64,000 bases of DNA from Rotaria socialis (GCA_905331475.1 CAJNYU010002272.1:62001-126000); one strand, 5' to 3'; shown: positions 46,599 to 61,524, numbered from the stretch's first letter. Notes: generated by a model from the letters alone, not told the origin. A program made the numbers and translations.

Positions 46599-47345
46599 TA
46601 AAAAAAAAAGAAAATATTATTCTGATTGCTTATCTTTTGTTTGCTTCTCTCTTGTTCTATCGAAAAAAGAAACTATATACAACTATTGTTCTGATGTTTC
46701 ATTTCTAACAACAGAAATCTATTGTGTATCAGTTAGTAAATGATAACTGAAAGAAAAAAGAAAAATATCTTTTGTTAAATGAGATCTTTGTATTTCTATT
46801 ACGATATTAAACTCTGCTTTTTATTACATAAATACTAGACTGATTTTAAAATATACAATGGTGCGCTGGTCGAAACATAGATTGTTAAAAAAGCGCGCTG
46901 ATCACGCATAACTTAAAAAATAAATCGCGATCGATAATAAACCAATAAACCATTGCTTTAGATTACTAACATTTTGTAGAAAAGCCTATAATAAATATCT
47001 TAGAAACCGGGCTACTAATTGGTGAATCCTATTGGCATCTATCAATGATAATATTTGATCATTTTAAATAATAACATCATATCAAAGTTGAATGTAATTA
47101 ATTTAGTACACATGTAATATGTTGTTACTTAGAATGAATCATTCTGTAATTTACTGTTGCTTCATTACATTCTATTGCATAGCTGAGAATATTTTATGAT
47201 GCAAGGCATCTTTCATCATCTTTTCGGAGTCAATAGCAGAGGCTTTTCTCAATTTGCTTTGTTCACTTTTTACAGTTGATTAATAGTTATTAATGCTGTT
47301 CTTATATTTGTTTTAGAGATAAGAATATTTTTACGACAATAAAAT
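46599..47345. other. intergenic, short GC-richer patch
   Basis: Mostly AT-rich. At about 46860-46935 there are CG-containing words (GTGCGCTGGTCG, AGCGCGCTGATCACGC) unlike the flanks, maybe a repeat remnant. TTTGTTTTAG at about 47307-47316 is an acceptor-like site upstream of DUSP11. Confidence 0.4.
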
Positions 47346-48889
47346 ATGGATGATTTTCAATATCAACAACCTCAACATTTTCGAATAACGAACAAACAGC
47401 GTGAAGAAGAAAAAAAAAGAAAAACAGGTTCTTGCGGTGGTATTCCTGATCGGTAAAAGCAAACTACAAAGCTTTGTTTTGTTTTTTGTAATCATTTCTA
47501 CAAATCGTTTTTTTCTCTAGATGGCTTGATTATTTAGGTGTTAATTTATGGATTGAAAATACTCGTTTCATTGCATTTAAATGTCCACTAAAACCGGTTC
47601 GTTAATGTTCTGAATAGATTATAACACTTTCGTGTATATATTTATATATATTATTATTAATTGTATAGGAAATGCAAAAGCATTTGACTGACGAACGACG
47701 TTTTACATTAGGTGATATTGTTGAAAAACTTGATGATCAAGGAAAAGAACTTGGCTTAATAATAGATCTAACAAATACTGATCGATACTATAAAGCGGCC
47801 GTTTGTTCTTTTCGATAAATATGATATCTATTTTCATTTTATAATAGGATATTGCTGATGCACAAATTCAATATCATAAAATGATGACACCCGGTCATAA
47901 TCAAATTCCAAGTGAAGCATGTTATCAACAGTTTGTTAATGTTGTACGAACTTTTCTTGAAGAAAATAAAAATAATGGTAACACGATGAACATAAATGAA
48001 CTTGATTTTGAGACTTTACTTTAGACAAATTAATTGGTGTTCATTGTACACATGGACTTAATCGGACAGGTTATTTAATTGTTAGGTAGACCAGTGCAAC
48101 ACAATGCTTTGTTAAATAAATGTCTTTAATTATACATTCTTAGATATATGATTGAACAATTGGACTTTGAACCGAATGAAGCTTTAGAAGGTATTAAATA
48201 CAGAAGAAAACTTGCTCTTTTTTTTCAAAAATGAATTTTTTAGCATTTAATCGTGCTCGTGGTCATTCCATGGAAAAATATACTGAAGATCTATTAAAAC
48301 GCAAACCACTTTCGTACGTAAACATACAAAAATTTAAATTATTCTAATTATTTTTGTTTCGATGCCATTTTTGTTCAGTAAAACTACACAATCAACTACT
48401 TCTCTATTGACTTCAGCTTCATCATTAGTATTAACTAATAATAATACCACCACAGTCAACAACAATAATAATAATAATGATAATAGCAGTGCCAATGGAG
48501 ATCAAATACAATGGCCAACATTATATTCTACAATAGAAAGTATGTCATTAAATGGACGATATACACAAAAACAACAAAAATCTCAACCAATTCCAAGCTC
48601 AATATCAATGCAGGATTATAAAAATCCCGTTGAACAACAACAGATACGTTCAACTAGTTCAGCTTCTATGCGTCATGGGAACGATCTATTAAAGTCTCGA
48701 GGTCATGGACGTACAAATAATAGTCAACAGAATGCGACGAATAATCATTTCTATCGACAAACGTCAGTAACCCCTCGTATTTTAAATTCATCACACCGAG
48801 AAAATCAAACTTCTATTCAATCATCATCAACCTATTATGGATCGGGTAGTAATGTTGGTCGAGGTCGACCAATGACCGGTGATCGTTAA
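47346..48889 (+). CDS. DUSP11: DUSP11/PIR1 RNA triphosphatase-type phosphatase
   Basis: Multi-exon gene from MDDFQYQQPQHFRITNK to ...GRGRPMTGDR. Domain signs of the DUSP11/mRNA-capping phosphatase group: WLDYLGVNLWIENTRFIAFK, KELGLIIDLTNTDRYY, and the cysteine phosphatase loop GVHCTHGLNRTGYLIVRYM (HCx5R: catalytic Cys and Arg present), then ALEAFNRARGHSMEKYTEDL. DUSP11 removes 5' gamma and beta phosphates from uncapped RNAs, including pol III transcripts. The C-terminal tail (from about 48380) is long, Asn/Gln/Ser-rich and low-complexity, as is common for this family. It lacks a guanylyltransferase domain, so it is not the bifunctional capping enzyme. Confidence 0.9.
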
Positions 48890-49513
48890 ATTGTTATCAG
48901 ATTATATGTTTTTCCTTTTTTTGTTTTGTTTTATGTGAAATCAAAAGACTTTCAAATAAAAATTTAAAAAAACTTCGAATTCAGCAGTTCATTTATTTTT
49001 GTTGAATATGTTATATGAAGAACAATACTCAAGCTAATATATTAGATACTTTTAAATTATCGCAATAGTCGTAAGCATTATAAGAAAATACCGGAGAAAA
49101 AGAGTGAGAGAAAGAAGTGAAAAGAACGGGCCTTCATAATAAGATCATCAAAACGACCTGAAGAAGAAGAACAAGAAGAATGAACTATTTCTTTCAATAC
49201 TTTGTATGTATGTGTTTACTGAAAAAAGTAACAATATAAAAAGAACCGAAAAATAAAGTCCATTAGATACTTGACAATATAAAGTGGCAATAGCAACCAA
49301 TATATTTTTTATCGTCTCATTTACACAATTGAAGTTTGTGGCTGTTGGTAAGTACGACTAAGTAAAAATATTTCGATATACAGTGATAATTCTGTAGAAA
49401 ATTAAAAACAATTATATCAAAATTAATATCAATTTATTAATAAAAAGAATTTTTTGTTAAAAAATTACCATTCGAAATTTGATAACGTTGTGCTGTATTA
49501 TATAGCGACCAAA
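48890..49513. other. intergenic, no gene seen
   Basis: AT-rich spacer between same-strand genes, with poly(A)-like AATAAA signals near 48955 and 49252. Confidence 0.4.
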
Positions 49514-50098
49514 ATGGCAGATTCAAATATAAACATTGAACTTTCTCCTAATGAAGTACGTAATTTAGAAACTCATGGTTATAAATCACGTAATACTTCA
49601 CAACGAAATTCAATTCTTATTAGCAACAGCGGAGCTAATCTTGGTGTTAATACTAGTGGAAATAATGCATCCTTAAGAGTACGTCGTGAATCATCAATAA
49701 ATTCTTTCGCTCGTGCTGCATATGAACGTCGTTTTATTCGATATGAAAATACATATCAAATGGAACCTGATGACGAGCATAGAATTGATTTAGTTCGCAT
49801 ACGCCGAGTTGCAACAAGTATTATTGAAACAGCTATAGCGGGCTATAAATATGATGGAAGTCAAGCAACAGTATTCACAATGGCATTAGCTGATCGAATC
49901 CGTAGTCAAATGAAACAATTACCATTTTCACGTTATAAAATTATTACACAAGTGTGTATTGGACAGAAGAGAGGTCAAGATCTACGTATTGCTAGTCGAT
50001 GTGTATGGGACTCTAAACAGGATCGTCATATAACAATTACCAAAGAAAGTTCAGATGCTTATGTAACGGCGACAATTTTTTTTATTTATTCCGAATAA
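49514..50098 (+). CDS. Tctex1-domain dynein light chain-like protein
   Basis: Single-exon frame of 194 residues from MADSNINIELSPNEVR. The N-terminal half is Ser/Asn-rich and disordered; the C-terminal half is a Tctex1 domain: RYENTYQMEPDDEHRIDLVR, SQMKQLPFSRYKIITQVCIG, DLRIASRCVWDSKQDRHI and the final strand SSDAYVTATIFFIYSE. The pattern matches TCTEX1D1/DYNLT5-like proteins rather than the short DYNLT1/3. Such proteins bind dynein intermediate chains, often in cilia. An in-frame upstream start at 49454 would add 20 residues with a hydrophobic patch (NVVLYYIATK); I prefer 49514 because of its AAAATGG context and the conserved-looking start. Confidence 0.82.
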   Translation: MADSNINIELSPNEVRNLETHGYKSRNTSQRNSILISNSGANLGVNTSGNNASLRVRRESSINSFARAAYERRFIRYENTYQMEPDDEHRIDLVRIRRVATSIIETAIAGYKYDGSQATVFTMALADRIRSQMKQLPFSRYKIITQVCIGQKRGQDLRIASRCVWDSKQDRHITITKESSDAYVTATIFFIYSE

Positions 50099-50742
50099 TA
50101 CAAATAATCTAGAAATTAAATATATATCCTCGAGACTTCTGATGAATTATTTTAAATAAAGAAAACAAAAGCCAATAAAAAACTGACATTGTTCTATTGC
50201 ATTGAATTTCTCATCATTTTGTGTTATTACATTGTTACAAATTTTTTCTAGAATGCTGATTTGCATTTAATTTTGTTTCTTTTCACATATTGCAAAGAAA
50301 CTATGAACGATACAACGCTAGAGAATATTTCCTTTGAGATAAAATGACAAAATAATTCAAAAATTGTACGTAAGGCAAATTTTCATGTATTACTGAAAGT
50401 TTATCAATCAGCGATGGCAACCCTACTCATTTTTTTTTCTTCTCAATACTATCAAGGACAAGACAAGGACGTACTCCATTTTTGTTTTTCTTTACTATTT
50501 TTGAAGAAGAAGATGATGATGAGGTGACGTATACACGACGACGGTATGTGGGTAACTCCAGTAATTGATTTTTGACTCTTCCTAGTATTTCTAAGTATTA
50601 AGTTTATTTAGCATCGATTACAAGTAGACACATAAAGCGTTTGATACCTATATATAGAAGTATTTAGAGATACACAACTATCTGTTATCATCAGTCTGAA
50701 TTTAAGTTCACAAAACAGCGTCTCTACAACAATTAGATAAAT
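50099..50742. other. intergenic, 5' flank of EGF cluster
   Basis: AT-rich spacer with a (GAA/GAT)n run at about 50502-50520 and TGACGTATACACGACGACGG after it. No gene seen. It probably holds the promoter of the first EGF gene. Confidence 0.4.
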
Positions 50743-52386
<1,644 letters not shown>

Positions 52387-53427
52387 AACAATACGAACTT
52401 TTTTTTGGAGATGTTATATATCTGGAAAATAATAAATCAAGAAAAATGATGCATTTATTTCTCCATATGAAATAAGATTTGTTGGCAACATATATAAGCA
52501 ATATGATAAAAATTAATCTTACATAAATATAATATAGATTCTGCTTCAAATCTAGTTGTTGAGTAGAAATGGTCAGACTCTCGTTTGATTACTCCAATTT
52601 GTCGTATTTCGAATCAACTTCGAAAACAGTCTGAATACTAACATATTTCGTTTTTCATTGAATGATAATTAATAATTAAAATTATTATCTTTCTTGCGTC
52701 TTATTTTGCCAGTATTATTTAACACTAAGAAAATTCATCATTAGGTACATTTAATACATTCATAGAATAGCTGGGATGCTTGAAAGATACATTTCTTAAT
52801 TGTGTCTATGAAATACTCATCGTTGTTCTTCCATAAAAATTTATTGCATGATTTTTGTAAATTATTACCGTTGACTATTTAAAAAACATATAGTCATTAT
52901 ATGTAACGTTCTAAAAAATTGAAAATAATATTTTATTGTAGATGATGTGTGAATCAATATTTTAAAATGTGTCTATAGTGAATTTAGAATGATTTCTCGC
53001 CTTTGAAAAACAAAATCAATCAATAAACGATTGGATAAAAGATTTTTCTGAAAAGTTTAACAACATTTTGAGAAAATCTTGTGAGCGTTTCTTTTAATTG
53101 AGATCGTGCTATTCAACATAGTCATCGTATTTTTCTTCTCAATGACATCAATATAAAAAAAGAACGTCCTTCATGGAGTTGTTTGTCTTGTTCCCTTGAA
53201 ATAATGATCAGGTGTTAAAACGCCCACCGACAACAATATATTCGATAACGTGAGTAATTGATTCTTTGATCACTCTTTAATACGAACGTTTCACGTCTAA
53301 TCGACAACGACTTAACAAAAGAACATAAACAGGCTTTAGATGAATCAATATAATTTTTTTAATCAGAAAAATCCTACTGCTTGAAAAAATAATCATTCGT
53401 ATCTGACTAGCGAGCTCGAAGAATAAG
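52387..53427. other. intergenic between EGF genes 1 and 2, no gene seen
   Basis: AT-rich. No EGF exon or cap remnant is visible. The end carries the 5' flank of EGF gene 2, which does not resemble the 5' flank of gene 1. Confidence 0.45.
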
Positions 53428-55842
53428 ATGGTAGATTTTCGGTGGCTAGCTATCTCAAACATATTCTTAATACTACTATTCAAAACTACCGATGCATTCC
53501 AAAATGAAACTGATCGACAAATTCAAATTGACCAATGTCTAAGCCCAGATGGTGATTATTTCTGATTAAACCATTTAGATCATGATTCATTTGCTTTTTC
53601 TTCTCTATTTTTAGTTGACATTTGTGATTTTATTAAATGTGAAAATGGCGGAAACTGTATGAAAGATTTAACAACCACTGATTGTTATAAATGTATATGT
53701 GTACCTGGCTTTACGGGAAATATATGTGATACAACTATCACCATATTACGTATAAATATCTTTTTGTTATCATGAATTATTTATTTGTTCGATTTCTCTA
53801 TTGTAGCAAATGAATGTGATCCAGGATGCCAAAACGGTGGTACATGTATTGATAATAGATGTGAATGCAATGCAAGTTTTACAGGAACCTATTGTGAATC
53901 TCGAGGTAGATGAGAATAAACGTTGTTTGATCGTTGTAATAGCACCAGTGACTGTTTGTATACTTTTTAGACTATTGTTCACCTACTAATCCATGCCAAA
54001 ATGGCGGCCGATGTACTTCGAGCAGCAGTAGTTTTATGTGCGATTGTACAGGCACAGGTTACACCGGTTCAACCTGTGGATACTTGATCACCATAGGTAT
54101 GCCTTTATTTCTGAGAAAGAAGTAGATCATTATTTATTTACTTGTAAAAACACTATGATGTAGATCCTTGTGCATCCAATCCATGTCAAAATGGTGGGAA
54201 ATGTTCATCAAACGGCGTGACAACAAACTGTTCATGTATCGATGGTTACTACGGTGCCTATTGTCAAATTTCTTCAAGTAAAATGCATTTTTTAAAGATT
54301 AACCAGTTCAAATATAAAAATGATTGCATAGATCCATGTCCTGAAACAGCTTGTGAAAATGGAGGTCGCTGTGAATGGGTAGCGGCAAATACTTATAGAT
54401 GTGTTTGTCCTGCGGAATTCACTGGTGTTAGATGTGAAACTTTCGTATTAGGTAGATTATTTGTTTGACAACTGTGAATATTTCGTATGAGTCGCATTAT
54501 GATTAGCTAACCATCCATGTATAACGATGCCATCAATTGTATGTAAAAATGGTGGTGTTTGCACAATAAATGGGCCTGATTACCTATGTAAATGTGCCAT
54601 GGGTTGGAGCGGAACTAACTGCCAAGAAAAAGTGTGTATGTTAGTTTTTTTATACGAAAATTCGAGAAAAAAAACAGAAAATCGAATCGATTTCTTTTGC
54701 TTTTTCTTTGAAAGCTAATGATACATGTGATCCGAGCCCATGTGGTACATATGGTACTTGCTTCTTGGTAAATTTACCACAGGGACTCATTCCTTATTGT
54801 TATTGTAATGATCGATGGACAGGAAAATATTGTGATGTGAACATGGATGGTGAATATGGTGCTTTTTCTTCGTGTTCTATTTTAATACTTAATGATTAAA
54901 TTAAACTTCATATTTTTCAGGAAAGTGTACAAATGAATATTGCTTTTCTGGTGGTACATGTCGAATGAATGGGAATATCACATACTGTGATTGTACAGCA
55001 ATGTACACCGGCCAACGATGTGAATCACTAATAGATACTTCAACCACAACCACAACAGCAACAACAACAGCAACATCAACAGAAACAGCAACAGCTGCTG
55101 CTACTACTACTACTACTACAACTATGAGTAGCTCAACGGAAACACCAGGTAACTAGTCTTTATTGACATTATTTTCTAATAGAAACAGTTGATTTCATGG
55201 AGTAGAATTTTGTTCACCAAATCCATGCCAGAATGGTGGAACTTGTCTAAGTACCAGCAACACTTTTCTATGTCTATGCGAACTACCATGGTCGGGAGCT
55301 ATTTGCACTACATATGAACTGATTACGAATTTCACTTCAACGACAACTGCCGTCACTACTACAACTATACTAACAACCGTAACAGTTTCAAACGGTAAGA
55401 TCATTTTTCATCCCAAAGATTTACTATTTTAATAAAAGCAAGATGAAAGTTTATGTTTATATCATTGAATCAAAAGATTACTGTCTTTAGTTTATTATAT
55501 ATGCATATGTAATTTTCATGTTAGTCCCCACGGCATGTGCAAGTCAACCATGTAAAAATGGTGGAACTTGTGTTCCTATCGGTAGTTCGTACTCCTGTTT
55601 TTGTGGTACAACCAGTATTTACACAGGTAAAAACTGTGATTCAACTGCACCAATGCCTATTGATGGTAAGAAATATCCTTATGCAACTTTAACGGATTTA
55701 TTAACTATCTCTTCTTGTTTTTCCTGAAGAATGTCCTTTGAACTGTACGCCTGGTCGTTGTATTTTCTCGGGCAATGCTATAAAACCATATGCTTGCTTG
55801 TGGAATGGAGTGATGCGCCCCGCAGACGGTACAACTGCATAG
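53428..55842 (+). CDS. secreted EGF-repeat protein 2 (ten EGF domains plus C-terminal cap)
   Basis: A signal peptide (MVDFRWLAISNIFLILLFKT) is followed by DRQIQIDQCLSPD, as in gene 1. EGF-like exons follow: [85 protein letters not shown] long Thr/Ala-rich mucin-like linker follows EGF 8 (about 55035-55150) and another follows EGF 9. The last exon is the cap ECPLNCTPGRCI...PYACLWNGV, in which a Cys of the cap is replaced by Trp. No transmembrane segment is seen. The splice before EGF 5 (about 54270-54330) is the least certain. Exon-per-domain structure and phase match gene 1. Its first three EGF exons are a near-copy of gene 1, while the rest has diverged. Confidence 0.8.
53512..54078 (+). repeat. 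duplicated segment, copy 2 (EGF gene 2 exons 1-4 with introns)
   Basis: Partner of 50818-51385, about 96% identical by eye over 567 bp. The similarity stops abruptly inside EGF 3 after TTCAACCTGTG, while on the 5' side the signal-peptide sequences differ. Confidence 0.9.
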
Positions 55843-57110
55843 CTAGCTGTTCTTTTTTGTGAAACAAAATAAAATTTTAACTAAAAACAATGGTCACTAT
55901 CTGCTTATAAATCAAACGTGATTCTTGGTAATAAAATTTATTGAAAGCTTATCAGAAACAATTTTCGAATTGTTTCAAAAGAACTATTTAAGTGTATTGG
56001 ATAAAACAATGATTTAGTATTTTGCAAGTGATATTTTGAGAGTTACTATTTACTTTAAAATCATTATCGATTTTATTTTCTGTTTTAAATTGAAACATAA
56101 ATTCTATGCAAAGTAACTATAATTATTGAATTCACTTTGAAACTCTTGTTAAGGCTAATTAGTAATATAAATGCTTTGGTTTTGGAATCCTATCGGCGCT
56201 TTGACTTTCGAACTCTATTCAATTTTTAACAATTCAATACTATTAATTGGATTCATGAGTGATTGTGCCCCTGATTTTTACATTCAACGATACGCTATTG
56301 TATGAATATAAAGAAAACAATGATTCATTTTTGTGTAATAAATGTACATGACTATTAATGAATTTCAATTTAACTAATAATTGAACACTAAATATCTCTA
56401 AGTTTTATCTAAATAATAAATATATTATATGGTCATATATCAAATGTTTTTTTTTATTTGCTTTTTGTTTCATGTTGACTCTTGTTTTCATGTAATGATG
56501 CATCAATCTGAAACTTCATCACAAATTGAATAAATATCAAACATTGGTAGAAAAGCTCTTAATTGTCGATAGTCATCATTAGATAATTTTAATACTATGC
56601 ATAGCCTCATAGTTAATATTATTGTGATTTCTTTTTTTTTACATTTTTTAGGTCTAATAAATTGAAAGAATACTTGTTGATAGCTCTAGATCTTTTACGA
56701 ATTCAAGCAATTTATATGAAACAGTTACATTCCTAAAGATGAAACGTTAGCGATTCGTTGTATTCTAATAAGAAAATCTTTTTTTTTTTATCAGATTTTC
56801 CTTTGCTACACGACAATAACGTATTTATTCTCTGTTAGTAATATGTAACGTGATTCTGCAAGTCTAGCAGTAATTGAATAAAAGAAATTCTAATAAGATG
56901 GATCAAGTACAGAAATTTGAGTACTTAAAAGAATCATTTGAAAACGATACTTACCGGTTGAAAGTAATTACTTCAAAGAGAAAAGTACATGAAAAAAGAA
57001 AAAAGTTTTTAATCTTTTCTTCGAGCGTCCTTGAACGAACCTTACAGATATATAGGTTTGTGTCTATTCAGAACAACTATAATAATTAGAAAAAAAATAT
57101 TCAATACAAT
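55843..57110. other. intergenic between EGF genes 2 and 3, no gene seen
   Basis: AT-rich. A short open frame at about 56874-57089 reads lysine-rich sequence just before gene 3, but lacks support and is likely chance. Confidence 0.4.
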
Positions 57111-58745
57111 ATGAACCAAGGGTTAATTCTATTGATAGTAGCAGTGCTACTAACAACACTTACTAATGCATACGATTCTCTATCTGCTGTTCGAATCGAT
57201 AATGGTTGTCCAAATACAGGAGGTAAAACATATCAATATTTGATTGTTTAAAAAAAACTACTTTTTACATTCGCCAGTGAGGATGTGTCAATATGTAACA
57301 TGTGCTAATGGAGGTGAATGTCAAGAGACTGATACTCCTAGATGTTTTACATGCAATTGTAGAGTAGGATTCGTCGGTGAAACGTGTGAAACAAAACAAG
57401 AAATTAAGAATACAAGTAGAAAATGATTTATATAAAAGTGGTTACTCGCATATTAGTATTTTTATTTTTATTTAAGCAAACCTTTGTGAGTTTCAACCTT
57501 GTCAACATGGTGGTAGCTGTTATCCTATTAATAATAATGATTTTGTATGTCAGTGTTCTCCGTCTACTACCGGACGTTATTGTGAACAAATAGTGAAGAA
57601 AAATTCTTGTGATTCACGGCCCTGTTTAAATGGCGGTACATGTATTATCAAGAATAATACTTTTGAATGCATCTGTCCTTCTCAAAATACTGGACATCAA
57701 TGTGAAATAAATCAACTAACATCAGATGTATGCAGTACTACTACTTGCTTCAATGGAGGAATCTGTCACGCCTCTGGAAATCGGACTTATTGTTATTGTT
57801 CTTCTGGAACTACTGGACGTTACTGTGAAGATACATTACCGTTGAATCCATGTCTATCATCGCCATGTTATTCTGGTGGTACCTGTATTCCTAGTAATGA
57901 TACTTTTAAATGTCTATGTTCAACATATAACACAGGAAAATTTTGTGAAAACTTCAGTTCCTCGCATCCATGCGCTTCGGCACCATGTCTCAACAATGCG
58001 CATTGCTTTGGTGTGAATCATAATACTGATTTTTACTGTTACTGTGGCTATGATAGAGCAGGCCGTTTTTGTGAGATAGAAATGACATACAAGCCATGTC
58101 AATATTCACCATGTCGTAATGGTGGTAGTTGCATTTCTATGAATGATACCTTTCGTTGTGAGTGTCCTCCAAGAACGACGGGATATTACTGTGAGTTAAA
58201 TGAAGAATTAGACTTATGTAGCTTATCACCTTGTCTTAATGGTGGTACATGTTATAAAATTTCACAAGACCAAATCGAATGTCGTTGTCCTTCTAACACT
58301 AACGGATATTATTGTGAAGAAGTTTCAGAAGAATTTAATCTATGTTACAATCAACCTTGTATGAATGGTGGTACGTGTATTGCAAGTAATGGCAGTTTTC
58401 GATGTATTTGTCCTCCATATAAAACTGGACATCTATGTCAAGCAAATCAAACTGTAACAAATGCATGCCGTTCTTCACCTTGTTTGAATAGTGGTACTTG
58501 TCTTCAACTGAATGATTCGTATACCTGTCTTTGTACCAGTAACTTTAGTGGTAGTAATTGTGAAAGAATTAATGAATCGCAAGGTAAATTCATTTGCCAT
58601 GTTTTATTGCTATCTAACATATTTTTTTGCAGAATGTAAATTAGATTGTAGACCTGGCGTTTGTATACCTACCAATAATGTACAAAATCCATATGCATGT
58701 CTATGCAATGGTACACTTAATTTTAACAATTGCTCTGGTAATTAG
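57111..58745 (+). CDS. secreted EGF-repeat protein 3 (ten EGF domains, nine in one exon, plus C-terminal cap)
   Basis: A signal peptide (MNQGLILLIVAVLLTTLTNA) is followed by a short exon ending NGCPNTG. EGF 1 (VRMCQYVTCANGGEC) is in its own exon. A single exon of about 1.1 kb (57475-58583) then holds EGFs 2-10: LCEFQPC, SCDSRPC, VCSTTTC, PCLSSPC, PCASAPC, PCQYSPC, LCSLSPC, LCYNQPC, ACRSSPC. The last exon is the cap ECKLDCRPGVCI...PYACLCNGTL. Each EGF has six Cys with the GGTC-type core. There are many N-glycosylation sites (NNTF, NDTF, NGSF, NDSY). No membrane segment. Paralogue of the two upstream genes, but the body has lost or never had introns between EGF domains. Function unknown. Confidence 0.88.
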
Positions 58746-60429
58746 AGAAGTTATCAGCGAGCAATAAACGTCATACATTAATATTCTCAATCATAAATTA
58801 TTTACTTCTATTGTTTTCACGACTCTTAAAATCTAGAGTGAAAAAAAAATATATAATTATTTTACTTTGAATAATAATAAAATCTAGTAAGCTATTCAAA
58901 TGAACAGATAAACACAGAAATTTTTTATTCTATATTTTAATTGTTATCGACAGAATCGAACTATGATAATTGAATACTTTATAAAAATGAATATGAAATA
59001 TAATTAAAAGTACCATTGCAAAATAAAGCATTGTTCAATTAATTAATAGGAGAAAATAAAAGGTATTGAATCGATTAGTCACGTACAAGATAGTGAATTT
59101 CATCTTCGTTCAATAGCGAATAATATTCATTTTAATCATTAGGATTCCTAGCTCATGTATATGAATGAATTGCAAAAGTATTGTACCGTTTCGAGAAAAC
59201 AGCGCATGAAAATTTGTTTTTGATTTTCAACATTCTAGATTGTACATTGTCGTGTACTATGTGAGAGGAGAATATAAAAAAAATTTCCCGACTACCACTA
59301 TTAAAGTGATAAAGATAAAAAAAACTTCTTGATATATGCTAGAAAATTGTCATGTAGAATAGTCAAGTTGATAGAATCCGGCTACACTCTCAGAATGATA
59401 TAAAAAGCATTCATGGATTTACCTGTGATGCCATTTCAAGTGAAAACTCTTACAGGAGAACGAATTGGGAAGGTTTACAAAAGTTGTATAAAATTAGACA
59501 AATAGGATGTGACATTTGATCTTTTCTACTTATTTTTTTAACTAAACAAGAGCAGGTTATCAGCAGCACATAGTGAGTTGAAAGTCCCTGAAACAAAGAA
59601 TAGATTGATATGCAATGCGTTGCATTTGTCTTTAGTTTCTAGCATAGTTATTCATCAAATAATCTCGCGTGGTATTTTTCAATTAATTTTCATTTTTCTT
59701 AGTAGCTCTATGCTTTCGGATACTGATATTTTCAAGAATATTTGACCACAATGAGTGGATAAAATAATCAAAATTTTATCTCCAACTGCCATACATGAAT
59801 ACAATTATCTATCAAGTAAAATGAAACATCTCGCGTGACATTTAGAGTGACAACTGAATTTTTCAATTTTCATCTTACATTTTTTCTAAACAAGATATAA
59901 TATAATTATCTTATGCTTTTTAACGATTTTATTCCCCATTCATTGGCTATCGTTCAACACTATTTCGATTAAATTTAGACGAATTATTTAATCTCAAAGT
60001 CATTCATTTTTAATCTCGCGTAACAGAAAGTCGAGAAATGAGTGTACATTTAATGCATCGAAAACAATGAAATGAAAATCGTAATTAAAATGCCAATCAA
60101 TCTGATATTAGAAAAGCGCAAGCTATTTATCATAAATTTCGTCGACTTTCGACAATCAAAAAACTAAAGAAAAAAAGTCGGTTATAAGTGATTTTTTTAT
60201 CAATAAATGGCTATAAAAATCGATATTTTTAAATTTGGGCGTCTAATATCTCGTGATTAATTTGAGATAAATTCATGATTATTTGTGTGGGATAATAGGG
60301 ACTTCTTAGAGGCGCTTAATCTGAAAAAATAACAAGGATCGATTGAGAGAATCAACAGACATAGAAATTTTTACCTCTTAGAATATAACGGTACAATAAG
60401 TTTGCAATTCACTCATATATATATATATA
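58746..60429. other. intergenic, nothing seen
   Basis: AT-rich region of 1.7 kb. The phrase TCTCGCGT recurs (about 59664, 59829, 60013), each next to AT-rich DNA. The only other feature is the microsatellite at 60415-60434. Confidence 0.4.
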
Positions 60430-60434
60430 TATAT
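60415..60434. repeat. (AT)n microsatellite
   Basis: Uninterrupted run of AT dinucleotides. Confidence 0.85.
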
Positions 60435-60900
60435 TCTTATTGAAAATAGTATTGATCGATTTGGTGAGCTTACTAATGTTTTTAAACATTATTCATGGTT
60501 TATTTCGTCAAATAATACTCATACCAAGTCTCAGTATCTATCATTTAACTCATTTTATTCATCTTACACGAGTCCTGATATGTATATAGATCAACAAAGT
60601 TTAGAACAATATAAAGCAGATATATTAAAAATTATGGCACCCTATAATTAAAATGATGAAATTCAAATAGGTATTAGTACTCAGTAAAAATAAACAATAA
60701 TTATATACCGATATCTATCATGAAATGTCATACAGTTGATAAAAATTTAATGTTGTACATCAATCATAAATGGACACCGTATTTAACAACAGTCATTCGT
60801 CTTCGCATAAAAAATGTTGACGTCCTAATAAAACACATGAATTGGTTAATGAAACAACGAACTAACTAGCTATCAAATTGATCGTTATACAGATGCTACT
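60435..60900 (+). pseudogene. possible decayed coding remnant, family unknown
   Basis: A frame without an ATG runs from about 60439 to a stop at 60649-60651, reading IENSIDRFGELTNVFKHYSW and later PDMYIDQQSLEQYKADILKI. The residue mix is protein-like for DNA this AT-rich. Further on, a second short frame (LMLYINHKWTPYLTTVIRLR) occurs at about 60749-60870. Together they look like pieces of an old coding sequence. I cannot name the family, and chance is not excluded. Confidence 0.25.
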
Positions 60901-61524
60901 GTAAAAAAATACGAAGTTTATAAAACATTATAATGAGTTTAATCCTCTTGCTTGTTTCACAATATGCAGATAATTTCGAAAGATCGATCGTATTTAAGGT
61001 TAATTTATATGATCAATTGAAACACTATTTCATTGGTATTTAAAATTACATGGATAGTAATTTTGAATATAAGTTTTGATGTTAATGAAAAAAAGGAAGC
61101 AACCTATAATCAACGATAACGTATAAAATTCAATTTAGTGTCTTCGTGGTATCTTCATAAAATCAGTTTTCTAAAAAACACTTCAACTAATACATCATCA
61201 TTAAAAAGCATCGTATTAAACATTACATAACTGTCTCTTTAATTATTTTTCGTTTTTCATTACTGTATGCAATTATTTTTTTTTTCCTAAATTTTCATTA
61301 CTTTCAAGTTCAAAATCACCAATCGTTGGAATCAATAAACAAGAAACTTGCAAATAAAAGACATAAAAGTCATCCATTGACTATCGACATTTACATTTAT
61401 TCAAACCAACAAAATCTTCTAAACCAAGTAGGACACTATTTTTTGTTCATTGTCTAGATTAAATAAAAGAACATCTTCGTTTATCACAAGGTAAACATTC
61501 TTCTTTTTCTCTCGGACGTGAACA
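60901..61524. other. intergenic, nothing seen
   Basis: AT-rich 5' flank of the Ly6-like gene. No feature supportable. Confidence 0.4.
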
